This document shows positions 1 through 7,273 of a stretch of DNA of 32,981 bases, piece after piece. Made by a program: the position numbers and the translations under genes. The DNA comes from Prevotella sp. UBA6387 (GTDB lineage Bacteria > Bacteroidota > Bacteroidia > Bacteroidales > Bacteroidaceae), in assembly GCA_002437565.1 (NCBI GenBank), contig DJQL01000117.1, forward strand, positions 1 through 32,981. Reading direction: 5' to 3'. Below the pieces are notes generated by a model. That model saw only the letters and a list, made by a program, of their open reading frames with translations, had not been told where the DNA came from and did no database searches. Each line of letters begins with the position of its first letter. Within the stretch, counting starts at the first letter, position 1.

Positions 1-1406
1 CCCGCATAGGCAACTTCACGGCACGACCCAAGACCATGGACGCAGACTTGCTCGCCACCGTAAACAAGGTCAAACCCGATGGGCCAAAATACAACCACTT
101 CGGGTTCTTGAAGATGCACAAAGGGAAGCTATATAGTTGCGGAGGAGGATATAATGTCATTAGCGATTTGAATTATCCTGGATACATACAAGTATTGGAC
201 AATGGGAAATGGGAAATCTTTCAAGACAATATAACCAGTCAAACCGGCATTCCATACAAAGACGTAGGTTGTCTTGAAATTGATCCAAAAGACGACGGAC
301 ACGTCTTCGCAGGAGCCATAAACGGATTATACGAGTTCAACAATGGTATTTTCACCAATCACTATTCCTACGACAACAGTCTTCTCAGGCCTACGTTCAG
401 CGATAATAAAAGCTATGTCTTTGTAAATGGGCTCAAATACGATGAAAATGGTGACCTATGGATACTCAATTCCATGAACAATGAACAAAACATACTGCAA
501 TATACGGCAGAAAAAAAATGGCAGCCATTCTTCCAGCAAGACCTCAAGGGTCTCGCCATGCTTAGCGCGCCAATCATTGACAGTCGTGGCTTGATGTGGT
601 TTGTCAACTGTAACTGGCAAAAGCCTTCATTCTATGTATATCAAAATGACAACAATAAACTTACCGACTTTGTAGCACCTTTCATCAATCAGGATGGCAC
701 ACAAATAAGTGATTTATTCAACGTTTATTGCATAGTTGAAGACAAAGACCATAATATATGGGTAGGCACAGACCAAGGGCCATTCATGCTTACAACTGAT
801 CAAATGGACGCGTCGTTACCCATATATACGCAAGTGAAAGTACCTCGCAACGACGGTACAAACTATGCCGACTATCTTTTGTCAGGAGTCAGCACTCGCT
901 GCATCTATATAGACAACAGCAATCGCAAATGGTTTGGCACCACTGCCAACGGACTTTATGTCATAGACTCTGACAACATAACCACACTGGCGCATTTCAC
1001 CAAAGACAACAGCAAGCTTCTATCTGACAACATTTTATCTCTTGCATTTAATAAGTCAACAGGCGAAATGTACATTGGCACAGATAGGGGATTATGCTCC
1101 TATACCAGCCACTTTACCGACAATAGCAATGGCATGACCAAGGATAACGTATGGGCTTATCCCAATCCGGTACGCCCAGGTTACGCAGGGGCAATAACTA
1201 TAACTGGCATCCAAAATGGAGCTTCAGTAAAAATCGTGACCAGCAATGGCTCATTGGTCAACGAGGGAACTGCCGAGAACGGACAATACAAATGGTACGG
1301 CCTTGACCGCAACGGACGGCGTGTGACAAGTGGAGTTTACATGGTAGAAATAGCGACAAGTGAAGGTGAGAAAGGAGTGATATGCAAAATAGCAGTCGTA
1401 AATTAG
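1..1406 (+). CDS. porZ: PorZ-like T9SS beta-propeller protein, 5' truncated
   Basis: The reading frame is open from the first complete codon at position 3, so the gene begins outside the window and only about 467 C-terminal residues are seen; PorZ of Porphyromonas is near 780. The visible part has repeated propeller-blade motifs of the two-component-regulator type (for example NIWVGTDQGPF, RKWFGTTANGLYV, EMYIGTDRGLC). It ends in a CTD-like domain beginning WAYPNPV and containing SGVYMVEI, which resembles the type IX secretion sorting domain. In the known family, PorZ sits on the cell surface in the attachment complex and supplies anionic LPS to the sortase PorU. The propeller plus CTD architecture supports that role here, but other T9SS cargo proteins share it, and the diagnostic N-terminal half is missing. 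The following gene overlaps its end by 25 nt. Confidence 0.7.
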   Translation, partial: RIGNFTARPKTMDADLLATVNKVKPDGPKYNHFGFLKMHKGKLYSCGGGYNVISDLNYPGYIQVLDNGKWEIFQDNITSQTGIPYKDVGCLEIDPKDDGHVFAGAINGLYEFNNGIFTNHYSYDNSLLRPTFSDNKSYVFVNGLKYDENGDLWILNSMNNEQNILQYTAEKKWQPFFQQDLKGLAMLSAPIIDSRGLMWFVNCNWQKPSFYVYQNDNNKLTDFVAPFINQDGTQISDLFNVYCIVEDKDHNIWVGTDQGPFMLTTDQMDASLPIYTQVKVPRNDGTNYADYLLSGVSTRCIYIDNSNRKWFGTTANGLYVIDSDNITTLAHFTKDNSKLLSDNILSLAFNKSTGEMYIGTDRGLCSYTSHFTDNSNGMTKDNVWAYPNPVRPGYAGAITITGIQNGASVKIVTSNGSLVNEGTAENGQYKWYGLDRNGRRVTSGVYMVEIATSEGEKGVICKIAVVN

Positions 1407-2521
1407 TGGCTTCTCTTATCATTTATTTGATAATAAATGTGATGTTTATTGTCAAATACTCCGCAAGGGTAAGCCATAAGCTGTCTATCGTGGTAGCAAT
1501 CACCTACACCATTTCTGTTTGCATAGCACTCTTTATCCTACAACATGTCAAATTCAAGAAAAAATCGAAATTACTGTTTTTAATCTTATCTTACATCATA
1601 CTGCTTGCCATTGGGCAAAATCTAATAGATCCATATCAGTTGAAAGTGGACCGATGGTCAGCCATTCATAACTTTCTTCACAACCTTTTTCACGGCATAT
1701 ACCCATACGCTGCCCAAACTCATTTGGGTGGTTATGGCTCACCTTTTCCAATATGGCAGTTTTTCCACATTCCATTCTACCTGCTCGGAAACGTAGGACT
1801 TTCGTTTTTCTTTTCATTGGGCATATTCTTCGCGTCCGTATGGAAAAACTTCACTGCCAAGCAATTGTCTTGCATGTGCCTTTTGATATTGCTTTCGCCT
1901 GCCATAATGTACGAATGCATAGTAAGAAGCGACTTGATAAGCAATTTTCTTTTATTGGCAAGTTTTGTGAATTATCTGTATTTCAATTCGGCTAATATAG
2001 AGAAACACTGGAAAAAAACGGCTTTTGTAATTGGGCTTTTCCTTAGCACGCGTTTATCCACAGCTATACCGTTTTTTATCTATATTTTCCCTATTTACAG
2101 CAAATTTAGCAAATGGAAACAAATACTGTTCCCCGTCTACATCCTATGCATATTTATCATAACCTTCATTCCATTCATGTTTTGGAACGGGGAAATGCTA
2201 TTCTTCTTCCAATACAATCCGTTTATATTACAAACAAGGCAAGGCAGCATGATTATAATACTGCTGCTTATCCCTGTTTATTTTTACTTATCCCTCTCTT
2301 GGAAAGGCAATTACAGGCTGCTTATGTGTAATATAGCATTGGCTATGATTACTCTCGTGGCCGTAACGTTCATATACAACATGTACACCACTGACACCTG
2401 GAACGAATTATTTCAATCACGCTATGACATAACCTACTTTGACATGTCATTGCCATTCTTGCTTTCATCTATTTCTTCTTCATACGAAAAAGGCTACAGC
2501 TTGCCTTGCTCGCCAAGGTAG
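1382..2521 (+). CDS. Multi-pass membrane protein, possible GT-C-like glycosyltransferase
   Basis: This is a 379-residue integral membrane protein with about nine to ten hydrophobic segments, the first starting near residue 9. No enzyme family is certain. A loop after the third segment contains DRWSAIHNFLHNLFHGIYPYAA. This arrangement of an Asp in the first loop and a GxxPY-type stretch is common in polyprenyl-phosphate-sugar-dependent GT-C transferases (DUF2029/ArnT-like), so a role in surface glycan assembly is possible but inferred. The ATG at 1382 is preceded by AAGGAG at a suitable distance and overlaps the porZ end, suggesting cotranscription. The 3' end overlaps the convergent serB gene by 28 nt. 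Confidence 0.6.
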   Translation: MQNSSRKLVASLIIYLIINVMFIVKYSARVSHKLSIVVAITYTISVCIALFILQHVKFKKKSKLLFLILSYIILLAIGQNLIDPYQLKVDRWSAIHNFLHNLFHGIYPYAAQTHLGGYGSPFPIWQFFHIPFYLLGNVGLSFFFSLGIFFASVWKNFTAKQLSCMCLLILLSPAIMYECIVRSDLISNFLLLASFVNYLYFNSANIEKHWKKTAFVIGLFLSTRLSTAIPFFIYIFPIYSKFSKWKQILFPVYILCIFIITFIPFMFWNGEMLFFFQYNPFILQTRQGSMIIILLLIPVYFYLSLSWKGNYRLLMCNIALAMITLVAVTFIYNMYTTDTWNELFQSRYDITYFDMSLPFLLSSISSSYEKGYSLPCSPR

Positions 2522-3738
2522 CTGTCCTTGAAACCAAGGAAATAGAGTATGCCGTCTATTCCCATGGTGTTGATGCTCTGCTGGGCGTTGGCCGCCACGC
2601 GAGGCTTGGCGTGGAAGGCTATGCCAAGTCCTGCCTCCCCAATCATGGGCAGGTCGTTGGCGCCATCACCCACGGCAATGGTCTGGGCGAGGTTCACCCT
2701 TTCCACCTGAGCTATTAGCTTCAGAAGCTCTGCCTTGCGCTGCCCGTCAACGATGTCGCCTACATAACGGCCCGTCAACTTGCCGTCGTCGCCTATTTCC
2801 AATTCGTTGGCGTAAACGTAGTCGATGCCATATTTCTTCCGCAAGTATTCACCGAAATAGGTGAAACCTCCGCTCAGGATGGCTATCTTGTACCCACAAG
2901 TCTTCAGCACGCTCATCAGCCTGTCTGTGCCTTCCGTGATAGGCAGGCTTTCGGCTATGTCTTTCATCACGCTCGCGTCGAGACCTTTCAGCAATGCCAC
3001 GCGCTCCTTGAAACTCTCCTTGAAGTCTATCTCGCCACGCATGGCACGCGCCGTGATCTCACTCACCTTGTCGCCTACGCCGGCACGCTTGGCCAGTTCA
3101 TCGATGCACTCGGTCTGTATTAGCGTGGAGTCCATGTCGAAACATATCAGCCTCCTCATCCTGCGATACATGTCATCGTGCTGGAACGAGAAGTCCACCG
3201 CCATCTCCTGCGACATGTTCATCAGCTCTTTCTGCATGGCCGCCGTGTCGGAAGGGTTGCCTCGCAGCGAGAACTCTATGCACGCCCTGACGTTTCGCTC
3301 AGGATGCTTGATGCTCATCCGGCCCGTGAGACGCAAGATGGAATCTATGTTAAGGCCTTGCTCTGCTATTATCTTCGTGGTGGCCTCTATCTGTCGCGCC
3401 GAGAGTGAACGGCCTATGAGGGTGAGTATGTATCGGTTCTTGCCCTGGTGGTTTACCCAACTCTCATACTCATCGTCGCTGATTGGGGAAAAGTCTATGT
3501 TCACGCCCAGCTCCGTGGCCTTGAACAGCAATTCCTTCATCACTTGCCACGAGTGCATGCCGTCAAGACGCATCAGTATGCCGAGCGACAAGGTTGAGTG
3601 GATGTCCGCCTGGCCTATGTCGAGCACTTGGGCACCATACTTGGCCAAGATTGACATGACCGATACAGTGAGACCAGGACGATCTTGACCCGTTATGCTT
3701 ATTAATATCTGTTCTTCCTTTTCTTCTATTTCATTCAT
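2494..3738 (-). CDS. serB: Phosphoserine phosphatase SerB with N-terminal ACT domains
   Basis: SerB hydrolyses phosphoserine to serine in the last step of serine biosynthesis, in the cytoplasm. The protein is 414 residues when started at the ATG at 3738 (MNEIEEKEEQ); the upstream in-frame extension has no family likeness and runs into the preceding gene. Residues about 10-90 and 100-185 form two ACT-type regulatory domains (GQDRPGLTVSVMSILAKYG). The HAD catalytic domain follows, with the DxDST nucleophile motif at D201/D203, SGGF in motif II and GDGANDLPM as the Mg-binding motif. The ACT domains suggest allosteric control by an amino acid. The gene lies 13 nt downstream of a glycosyltransferase and probably shares its transcript. 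Confidence 0.93.
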   Translation of the reverse strand: MNEIEEKEEQILISITGQDRPGLTVSVMSILAKYGAQVLDIGQADIHSTLSLGILMRLDGMHSWQVMKELLFKATELGVNIDFSPISDDEYESWVNHQGKNRYILTLIGRSLSARQIEATTKIIAEQGLNIDSILRLTGRMSIKHPERNVRACIEFSLRGNPSDTAAMQKELMNMSQEMAVDFSFQHDDMYRRMRRLICFDMDSTLIQTECIDELAKRAGVGDKVSEITARAMRGEIDFKESFKERVALLKGLDASVMKDIAESLPITEGTDRLMSVLKTCGYKIAILSGGFTYFGEYLRKKYGIDYVYANELEIGDDGKLTGRYVGDIVDGQRKAELLKLIAQVERVNLAQTIAVGDGANDLPMIGEAGLGIAFHAKPRVAANAQQSINTMGIDGILYFLGFKDSYLGEQGKL

Positions 3739-3751
3739 TTGCTGAATATTG

Positions 3752-4639
3752 TTACTTTTTATCCATATAATTATTTGAAAGACAGCACACTCTGAAAACA
3801 TTGTATAGAAACAGGCTTGGGTGTTTGCCCATGAGCCTGCGTCTTACGACTGCATTTGTCAACCGAGTTATCCACACTGTTATCCACAATAGATGATGAC
3901 GTCGCAGACTGTCCACAAGGTGAAGTAGGGCGGAGTAGCCTTTCAGTTCTTTCCTGTAATCATAAAGTGTGCGCATGGCCTCTTCTGTCTTTTCAAGAAA
4001 ACGCTCATTGGTCTCAAACCTCACGAAAAGCAATGGATTGTCTATGTGAACTATGCTCACTCGCCTTTCGGCCAAGCCTTTTCCGAAAAGGGTGTCCTCA
4101 TAGCCGTAGGTCTTTATGTTCTCACGAAAAGGGTTGTCGAGCACAACCTGACTTTTAGCCATGAAGTTGCCTGAATGGAAATTATTGTACGGGTGCTCAT
4201 TGCTCTTGCCCACAGAATAGCCTCTCTCCGCTTTCAGCTCATTCAGACAACGCAGGTTAGACTTGTCTACGATGGCTTTAGCCACTCTCAAGCTGCCCAC
4301 TACCACGTCGGCCTTGCCTATGTATCTCACGTAAGTGGCTACAAAGCCCTCAGAGGGCATCATCCCTGCGTCAATATATAATAATGTGTCGAACAGTGCC
4401 TCACGCGCGAGAAAGTTTCTTATGGCCGCCCTGCCCACGTTCTTTCTTCGCTTTATAAGTCTGCAACCATGCATGGAGCCTATTTCATCGTTCATGGCAT
4501 CGAAAGACGAGGGCGAACCATCATCTACCACCACTATTTCCCATGGCATATTCAAGTCACGGCATTGGCGCAGCAATGCCGTGACCTGACTCACGCATGA
4601 GTCTCGGTAGACTGGGATAAGAATAGACAATCCTTGCAT
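3752..4639 (-). CDS. Glycosyltransferase family 2 protein
   Basis: This is a 295-residue GT-A fold glycosyltransferase of family 2. The N-terminus reads MQGLSILIPVYRDS, followed by EIVVVDDGSPSSFD for nucleotide-sugar binding and LLYIDAGMMPS in the place of the DXD metal site. Residues near 195-205 (TYGYEDTLFGKGL) match the ED acceptor-site motif of GT2 enzymes. No membrane span is obvious, so it is probably a cytoplasmic or peripheral enzyme for a surface polysaccharide or glycan; donor and acceptor cannot be read from the sequence. The ATG at 4639 was chosen because a TAACTTTG -7 element sits just upstream, which would give a very short leader. The 3' coding end contains two exact TTATCCACA sequences. 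Confidence 0.85.
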   Translation of the reverse strand: MQGLSILIPVYRDSCVSQVTALLRQCRDLNMPWEIVVVDDGSPSSFDAMNDEIGSMHGCRLIKRRKNVGRAAIRNFLAREALFDTLLYIDAGMMPSEGFVATYVRYIGKADVVVGSLRVAKAIVDKSNLRCLNELKAERGYSVGKSNEHPYNNFHSGNFMAKSQVVLDNPFRENIKTYGYEDTLFGKGLAERRVSIVHIDNPLLFVRFETNERFLEKTEEAMRTLYDYRKELKGYSALLHLVDSLRRHHLLWITVWITRLTNAVVRRRLMGKHPSLFLYNVFRVCCLSNNYMDKK

Positions 4640-4644
4640 GGGTG

Positions 4645-4652
4645 CAAAGTTA
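4645..4652 (-). promoter_or_regulatory. Bacteroidetes -7 element upstream of GT2-serB
   Basis: The minus strand reads TAACTTTG, a match to the Bacteroidetes -7 consensus TAnnTTTG, about 6 nt upstream of the chosen start codon. No good TTTG -33 element is seen at 19-21 nt, so the call rests on one half of the promoter. Confidence 0.35.
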
Positions 4653-4980
4653 ACGTTTTTCCACAACCTTATTATTATTATCTATTCTATTTTAAAATTT
4701 AAAAGAAAAATAATAGTATGATGATAGTCTGTGGATATGTTGATACTTTGTAGGCAGGATATTTGCCCAATAAGATATCAACTTTAGAGTTTAGGTTATA
4801 TACATTCATTTACAATATCAAGGCGCTTGATAATAGAATGTTATGAGGTTTTCCACAAAATAGCTGATATGTTGATAATCATAAGTAGGATAACTTTTAC
4901 CTGTGATAAACTGTTGAAAATGCCTTGAAAACGTTTTCACAAGCATGTGGATATCCCCATGGATTGGGCACAAACAATAA

Positions 4981-5012
4981 GGCTGTGGAAATCGCAATCG
5001 TTTTCCACAGCC
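4981..5012 (-). terminator. Hairpin downstream of the GT9 gene
   Basis: An 11-bp perfect inverted repeat (GGCTGTGGAAA and its complement) with a 10-nt loop lies about 30 nt past the stop codon at 5043. On the minus strand it is followed by the moderately T-rich TTATTGTTTG. It could terminate the DUF4254-GT9 transcript. Its arms are also DnaA-box-like, so the two readings compete. Confidence 0.4.
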
Positions 5013-5042
5013 TTATCCACAGTGTTATCCACTGATTTTATT

Positions 5043-6086
5043 TCATAAGTTGTTCTCTATTTTCTGTATGATGGCGGATGGGGCTATCTGCCTTAGGCAG
5101 GCGTAATCTCCCCTGCGGCATGGCTTGTTGCCGAAGATGGAGCATGGCCGGCATGGCAACGACACCTGCACGGCGTTTTCCTCCTTTTGGTTCCATCCCA
5201 TGAACCCGGCATAGGGATGCGTGGCTCCCCAGACGCTCACCACCGGCGTGCCAACGAGCGAGGCGAGGTGCATATTGGCAGAGTCCATGCTCACCATCAC
5301 GTCGAGGTTGCTCATGAGTATGAGCTCCTCGCGCAGGTCGTGGAGCAATTCGGGCACCACGGTGCAATACTTATGCCTCTGCGCCACATCTTTTAATAGG
5401 GAAGTTTCTTGGCTTCCGCCACCGAAAAGGAAAACGCGTGCCGATGGATGACGCTTCAGGAGTTCATCGATGACCATCTCCATTTTATCCAGAGGGTAAG
5501 CCTTGCCCTCATGCGCCGCGAAAGGCGCTATGCCTATCCATTGTTGGAAGTCTTTTTTATCACCAATTTCCGCGGGCAACAATCTCAACGGGCCCTTGGA
5601 GGGGAATATAGACTTGAAGTCTATGCTTTTTATTGGATAGCCCAATCTGGCGAACACGTCTTTATAATTGTCGAAAGCGGTCGGTATGGGCTCCACCACC
5701 TTGTCTTTCATGGCGGTGAGCCGCTTTCTCAGGTCGCGGTGCTTGTCTATGTGCGCCACATTGTTTTGACTGAGGTTGAATCTCATCCTCAAGTAGCTCG
5801 ACCTCAGCACGTTGTGCAAGTCGGCTATCGCCGTGAACTGTTTTGCCGCCAATCTCCTGTACAGCGCGTTGAGGCCTTTTATTCCCTTGTATTCCTCTTT
5901 TATGTCGGCCTCCATGAAGCTCACGTTTGGCGCAATGTTCTCGAACAGAGGTCTTGCGAAGGGCTGCGAGAGCATTGTTATCCTAAGGTTGGGATATTCC
6001 TTTGCGAGGGCGTATACCACAGGCACCGTCATGGCCACGTCGCCCATGGCCGAGAAGCGTATTATGAGTATGTGGTCGGTCTTCAC
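5043..6086 (-). CDS. Glycosyltransferase family 9 (heptosyltransferase-like)
   Basis: This is a 347-residue member of family 9, the ADP-heptose:LPS heptosyltransferase fold, acting at the cytoplasmic face on lipooligosaccharide core or a related glycan. It begins HILIIRFSAMGDVAMTVPVV, which is the family's N-terminal signature, and has FLFGGGSQE and MVSMDSANMHLASLVGTPVVSVWG in the donor-binding half. The donor sugar is not certain. I start it at the GTG at 6086: the longer ATG start at 6251 would only add residues read out of frame from the upstream gene. The GTG overlaps the upstream TGA as GTGA, a layout typical of translational coupling. Pairing with DUF4254 supports a shared surface-glycan role. 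Confidence 0.88.
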   Translation of the reverse strand: MKTDHILIIRFSAMGDVAMTVPVVYALAKEYPNLRITMLSQPFARPLFENIAPNVSFMEADIKEEYKGIKGLNALYRRLAAKQFTAIADLHNVLRSSYLRMRFNLSQNNVAHIDKHRDLRKRLTAMKDKVVEPIPTAFDNYKDVFARLGYPIKSIDFKSIFPSKGPLRLLPAEIGDKKDFQQWIGIAPFAAHEGKAYPLDKMEMVIDELLKRHPSARVFLFGGGSQETSLLKDVAQRHKYCTVVPELLHDLREELILMSNLDVMVSMDSANMHLASLVGTPVVSVWGATHPYAGFMGWNQKEENAVQVSLPCRPCSIFGNKPCRRGDYACLRQIAPSAIIQKIENNL

Positions 6087-6688
6087 TTCTTCTGGTAGAG
6101 TATGGGATTGGTGCTGGGGTCGTTGTACATCTTCATCTGCCTGTACACCTTCATGTATTTCTTTCCCTCCTTGATGTCGTCCAGCAACTGGTCTATGGCG
6201 AGCGACAGGTCTTTCTGCTGCTCCAAGAGCACGTTGAGCTTTCCCTCGCACAGCTCACGGTGCTGCTGCGTGGCATCCTCGCGATTCACCTGCTCCCTCA
6301 TGTGGTAAATCTTCAAGGCGAGTATCGATAGCCTGTCCACGGCCCATGCCGGGCTTTCGGTGTTGAGGCGCGCCTCAGGCTTGGGCGTGATGTCGGAGAA
6401 ATGTTGCCTGAACCACGAGTCGATCTGCTCCACGAGGTCAGTGCGGTCCTGGTTGGAGCGGTCTATGCGGTGCTTGAGCTGCATGCCTTCCTGCGGGTCT
6501 ATGTGTGGGTCACGGATGATGTCCTCCATATGCCATTGCACGCAATCGATCCAGCATTTCAAGTACAGGCGGTTCTCTATCGTGTCGTGCCCGTAAGGAT
6601 TGCTGATAGGGGTGTCAATGTCGTTTTTCACGTGGTAATCCTCAATGGCCTTATTGAAGATTTCGTTACATTTCTGAGTAAATGACAT
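6083..6688 (-). CDS. DUF4254 domain-containing protein
   Basis: This 201-residue protein matches the Bacteroidetes family DUF4254 in length and in conserved stretches such as NPYGHDTIENRLYLKCWIDC, SPAWAVDRLSILALKIYHM and the C-terminal GKKYMKVYRQMKMYNDP. It is mostly helical and soluble with no signal peptide. Its biochemical function is not known to me. It is translationally coupled to a family 9 glycosyltransferase, and such coupling often marks partners in one pathway, so a part in LPS or glycan assembly is a reasonable inference. A well-formed promoter lies just upstream. Confidence 0.85.
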   Translation of the reverse strand: MSFTQKCNEIFNKAIEDYHVKNDIDTPISNPYGHDTIENRLYLKCWIDCVQWHMEDIIRDPHIDPQEGMQLKHRIDRSNQDRTDLVEQIDSWFRQHFSDITPKPEARLNTESPAWAVDRLSILALKIYHMREQVNREDATQQHRELCEGKLNVLLEQQKDLSLAIDQLLDDIKEGKKYMKVYRQMKMYNDPSTNPILYQKK

Positions 6689-6716
6689 ACTTGAATTTAT
6701 TGTCTTTAGATTTGTG

Positions 6717-6747
6717 CAAAATTAATAACTTATTTCGAACTATCCAA
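6717..6747 (-). promoter_or_regulatory. Promoter of DUF4254-GT9 operon
   Basis: The minus strand has TTG at 6747-6745, a 20-nt spacer and TAATTTTG at 6724-6717, matching the Bacteroidetes primary sigma pattern. Transcription would begin near 6713, giving a leader of about 25 nt. Confidence 0.6.
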
Positions 6748-6809
6748 TCTTTTCTCCGATTAAATATCGAGCCAATAGTGATATATATCAATTGAAATGG
6801 CAACGTAAG

Positions 6810-6834
6810 TGCACAATATGCTATCTATTGTGCA
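6810..6834. promoter_or_regulatory. 25-bp inverted repeat between divergent promoters
   Basis: TGCACAATA, a 7-nt spacer and TATTGTGCA form a perfect 9-bp inverted repeat between the DUF4254 and acpP promoters. It ends 27 bp before the acpP -33 element. The symmetry and spacing suit a dimeric regulator site; no regulator is identified. Confidence 0.4.
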
Positions 6835-6861
6835 TTATTATTTCAATTTTTCAATGTTTTA

Positions 6862-6893
6862 TTTGCGTAATTGCCAAAAAGTTAGTTACTTTG
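6862..6893 (+). promoter_or_regulatory. Promoter of acpP-fabF-rnc
   Basis: TTTG at 6862-6865, a 20-nt spacer and TTACTTTG at 6886-6893 form a Bacteroidetes-type promoter with one deviation in the -7 element. The predicted start near 6897 leaves an A/T-rich leader of about 65 nt before acpP. Confidence 0.6.
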
Positions 6894-6962
6894 CACACGT
6901 TTTTGAGAAAAAATGTTTCGGAAATTCATTTATTAATTAATAAAAAATAAAAGACTACAATT

Positions 6963-7199
6963 ATGTCAGAAATTGAATCAAAGGTAAAGGCAATCATCGT
7001 AGATAAACTTGGTGTTGACGAGGCAGACGTTAAGCCAGAGGCAAGCTTCACCAACGATCTTGGCGCAGATTCTCTCGACACTGTCGAGCTCATCATGGAG
7101 TTTGAGAAGGAGTTTAACATCACTATCCCTGACGACAAGGCTGAGACCATCCAGACAGTGCAGGATGCCATCAACTACATCAACGAGAACGCTAAGTAA
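6963..7199 (+). CDS. acpP: Acyl carrier protein
   Basis: This is a 78-residue acidic protein that carries acyl intermediates of type II fatty acid synthesis on a 4'-phosphopantetheine arm. The attachment serine is S37 in GADSLDTVELIMEFEKEF, the family's signature. Length and acidity are typical. It is the first gene of an acpP-fabF-rnc cluster, a common bacterial order. A strong hairpin with seven T residues lies between it and fabF, so acpP message should be made in excess of the downstream genes, in line with the large cellular need for ACP. Confidence 0.97.
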   Translation: MSEIESKVKAIIVDKLGVDEADVKPEASFTNDLGADSLDTVELIMEFEKEFNITIPDDKAETIQTVQDAINYINENAK

Positions 7200-7220
7200 A
7201 TAGATTTGGCGTCATGCCCA

Positions 7221-7252
7221 GCGTTTAATGATTGCCATTAAACGCTTTTTTT
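7221..7252 (+). terminator. Intrinsic terminator/attenuator between acpP and fabF
   Basis: GCGTTTAATG, a 5-nt loop and CATTAAACGC form a 10-bp perfect stem followed by seven T residues. It lies between two genes of one cluster with no clear second promoter before fabF, so it probably acts as a partial terminator that sets the acpP to fabF ratio. Confidence 0.75.
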
Positions 7253-7273
7253 GTATTAACGAAAGTTTTTCAA

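Larger units (their letters stand above)
4640..5042. other. AT-rich region with DnaA-box cluster; candidate oriC
   Basis: These 400 bases carry no plausible gene. They hold the exact DnaA box TTATCCACA at 5013-5021 and TTTTCCACA (fits TTWTNCACA) at 4657-4665, 4849-4857 and 5001-5009. One-mismatch copies lie at 4730-4738 (-), 4902-4910 (-), 4933-4941 (+), 4946-4954 (-), 4984-4992 (-) and 5025-5033 (+). Two more exact boxes, 12 nt apart, lie in the neighbouring gene at 3868-3876 and 3880-3888. A very AT-rich stretch at about 4666-4720 could serve as the unwinding element. The cluster is seen directly; calling it an origin is inference. Part of the signal (4981-5012) also forms a hairpin that could terminate the upstream minus-strand gene. 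Confidence 0.5.

Noticed and set aside
2861..3688. 275-codon plus-strand frame antisense to serB
   Set aside because: SerB motifs on the minus strand are complete; the antisense frame has Ser/Met/Arg-rich low-information sequence.
6087..6251. N-terminal extension of the GT9 gene to an upstream ATG
   Set aside because: The added 55 residues read through the DUF4254 coding region in another frame; the GTG at 6086 directly precedes the family's conserved N-terminus.
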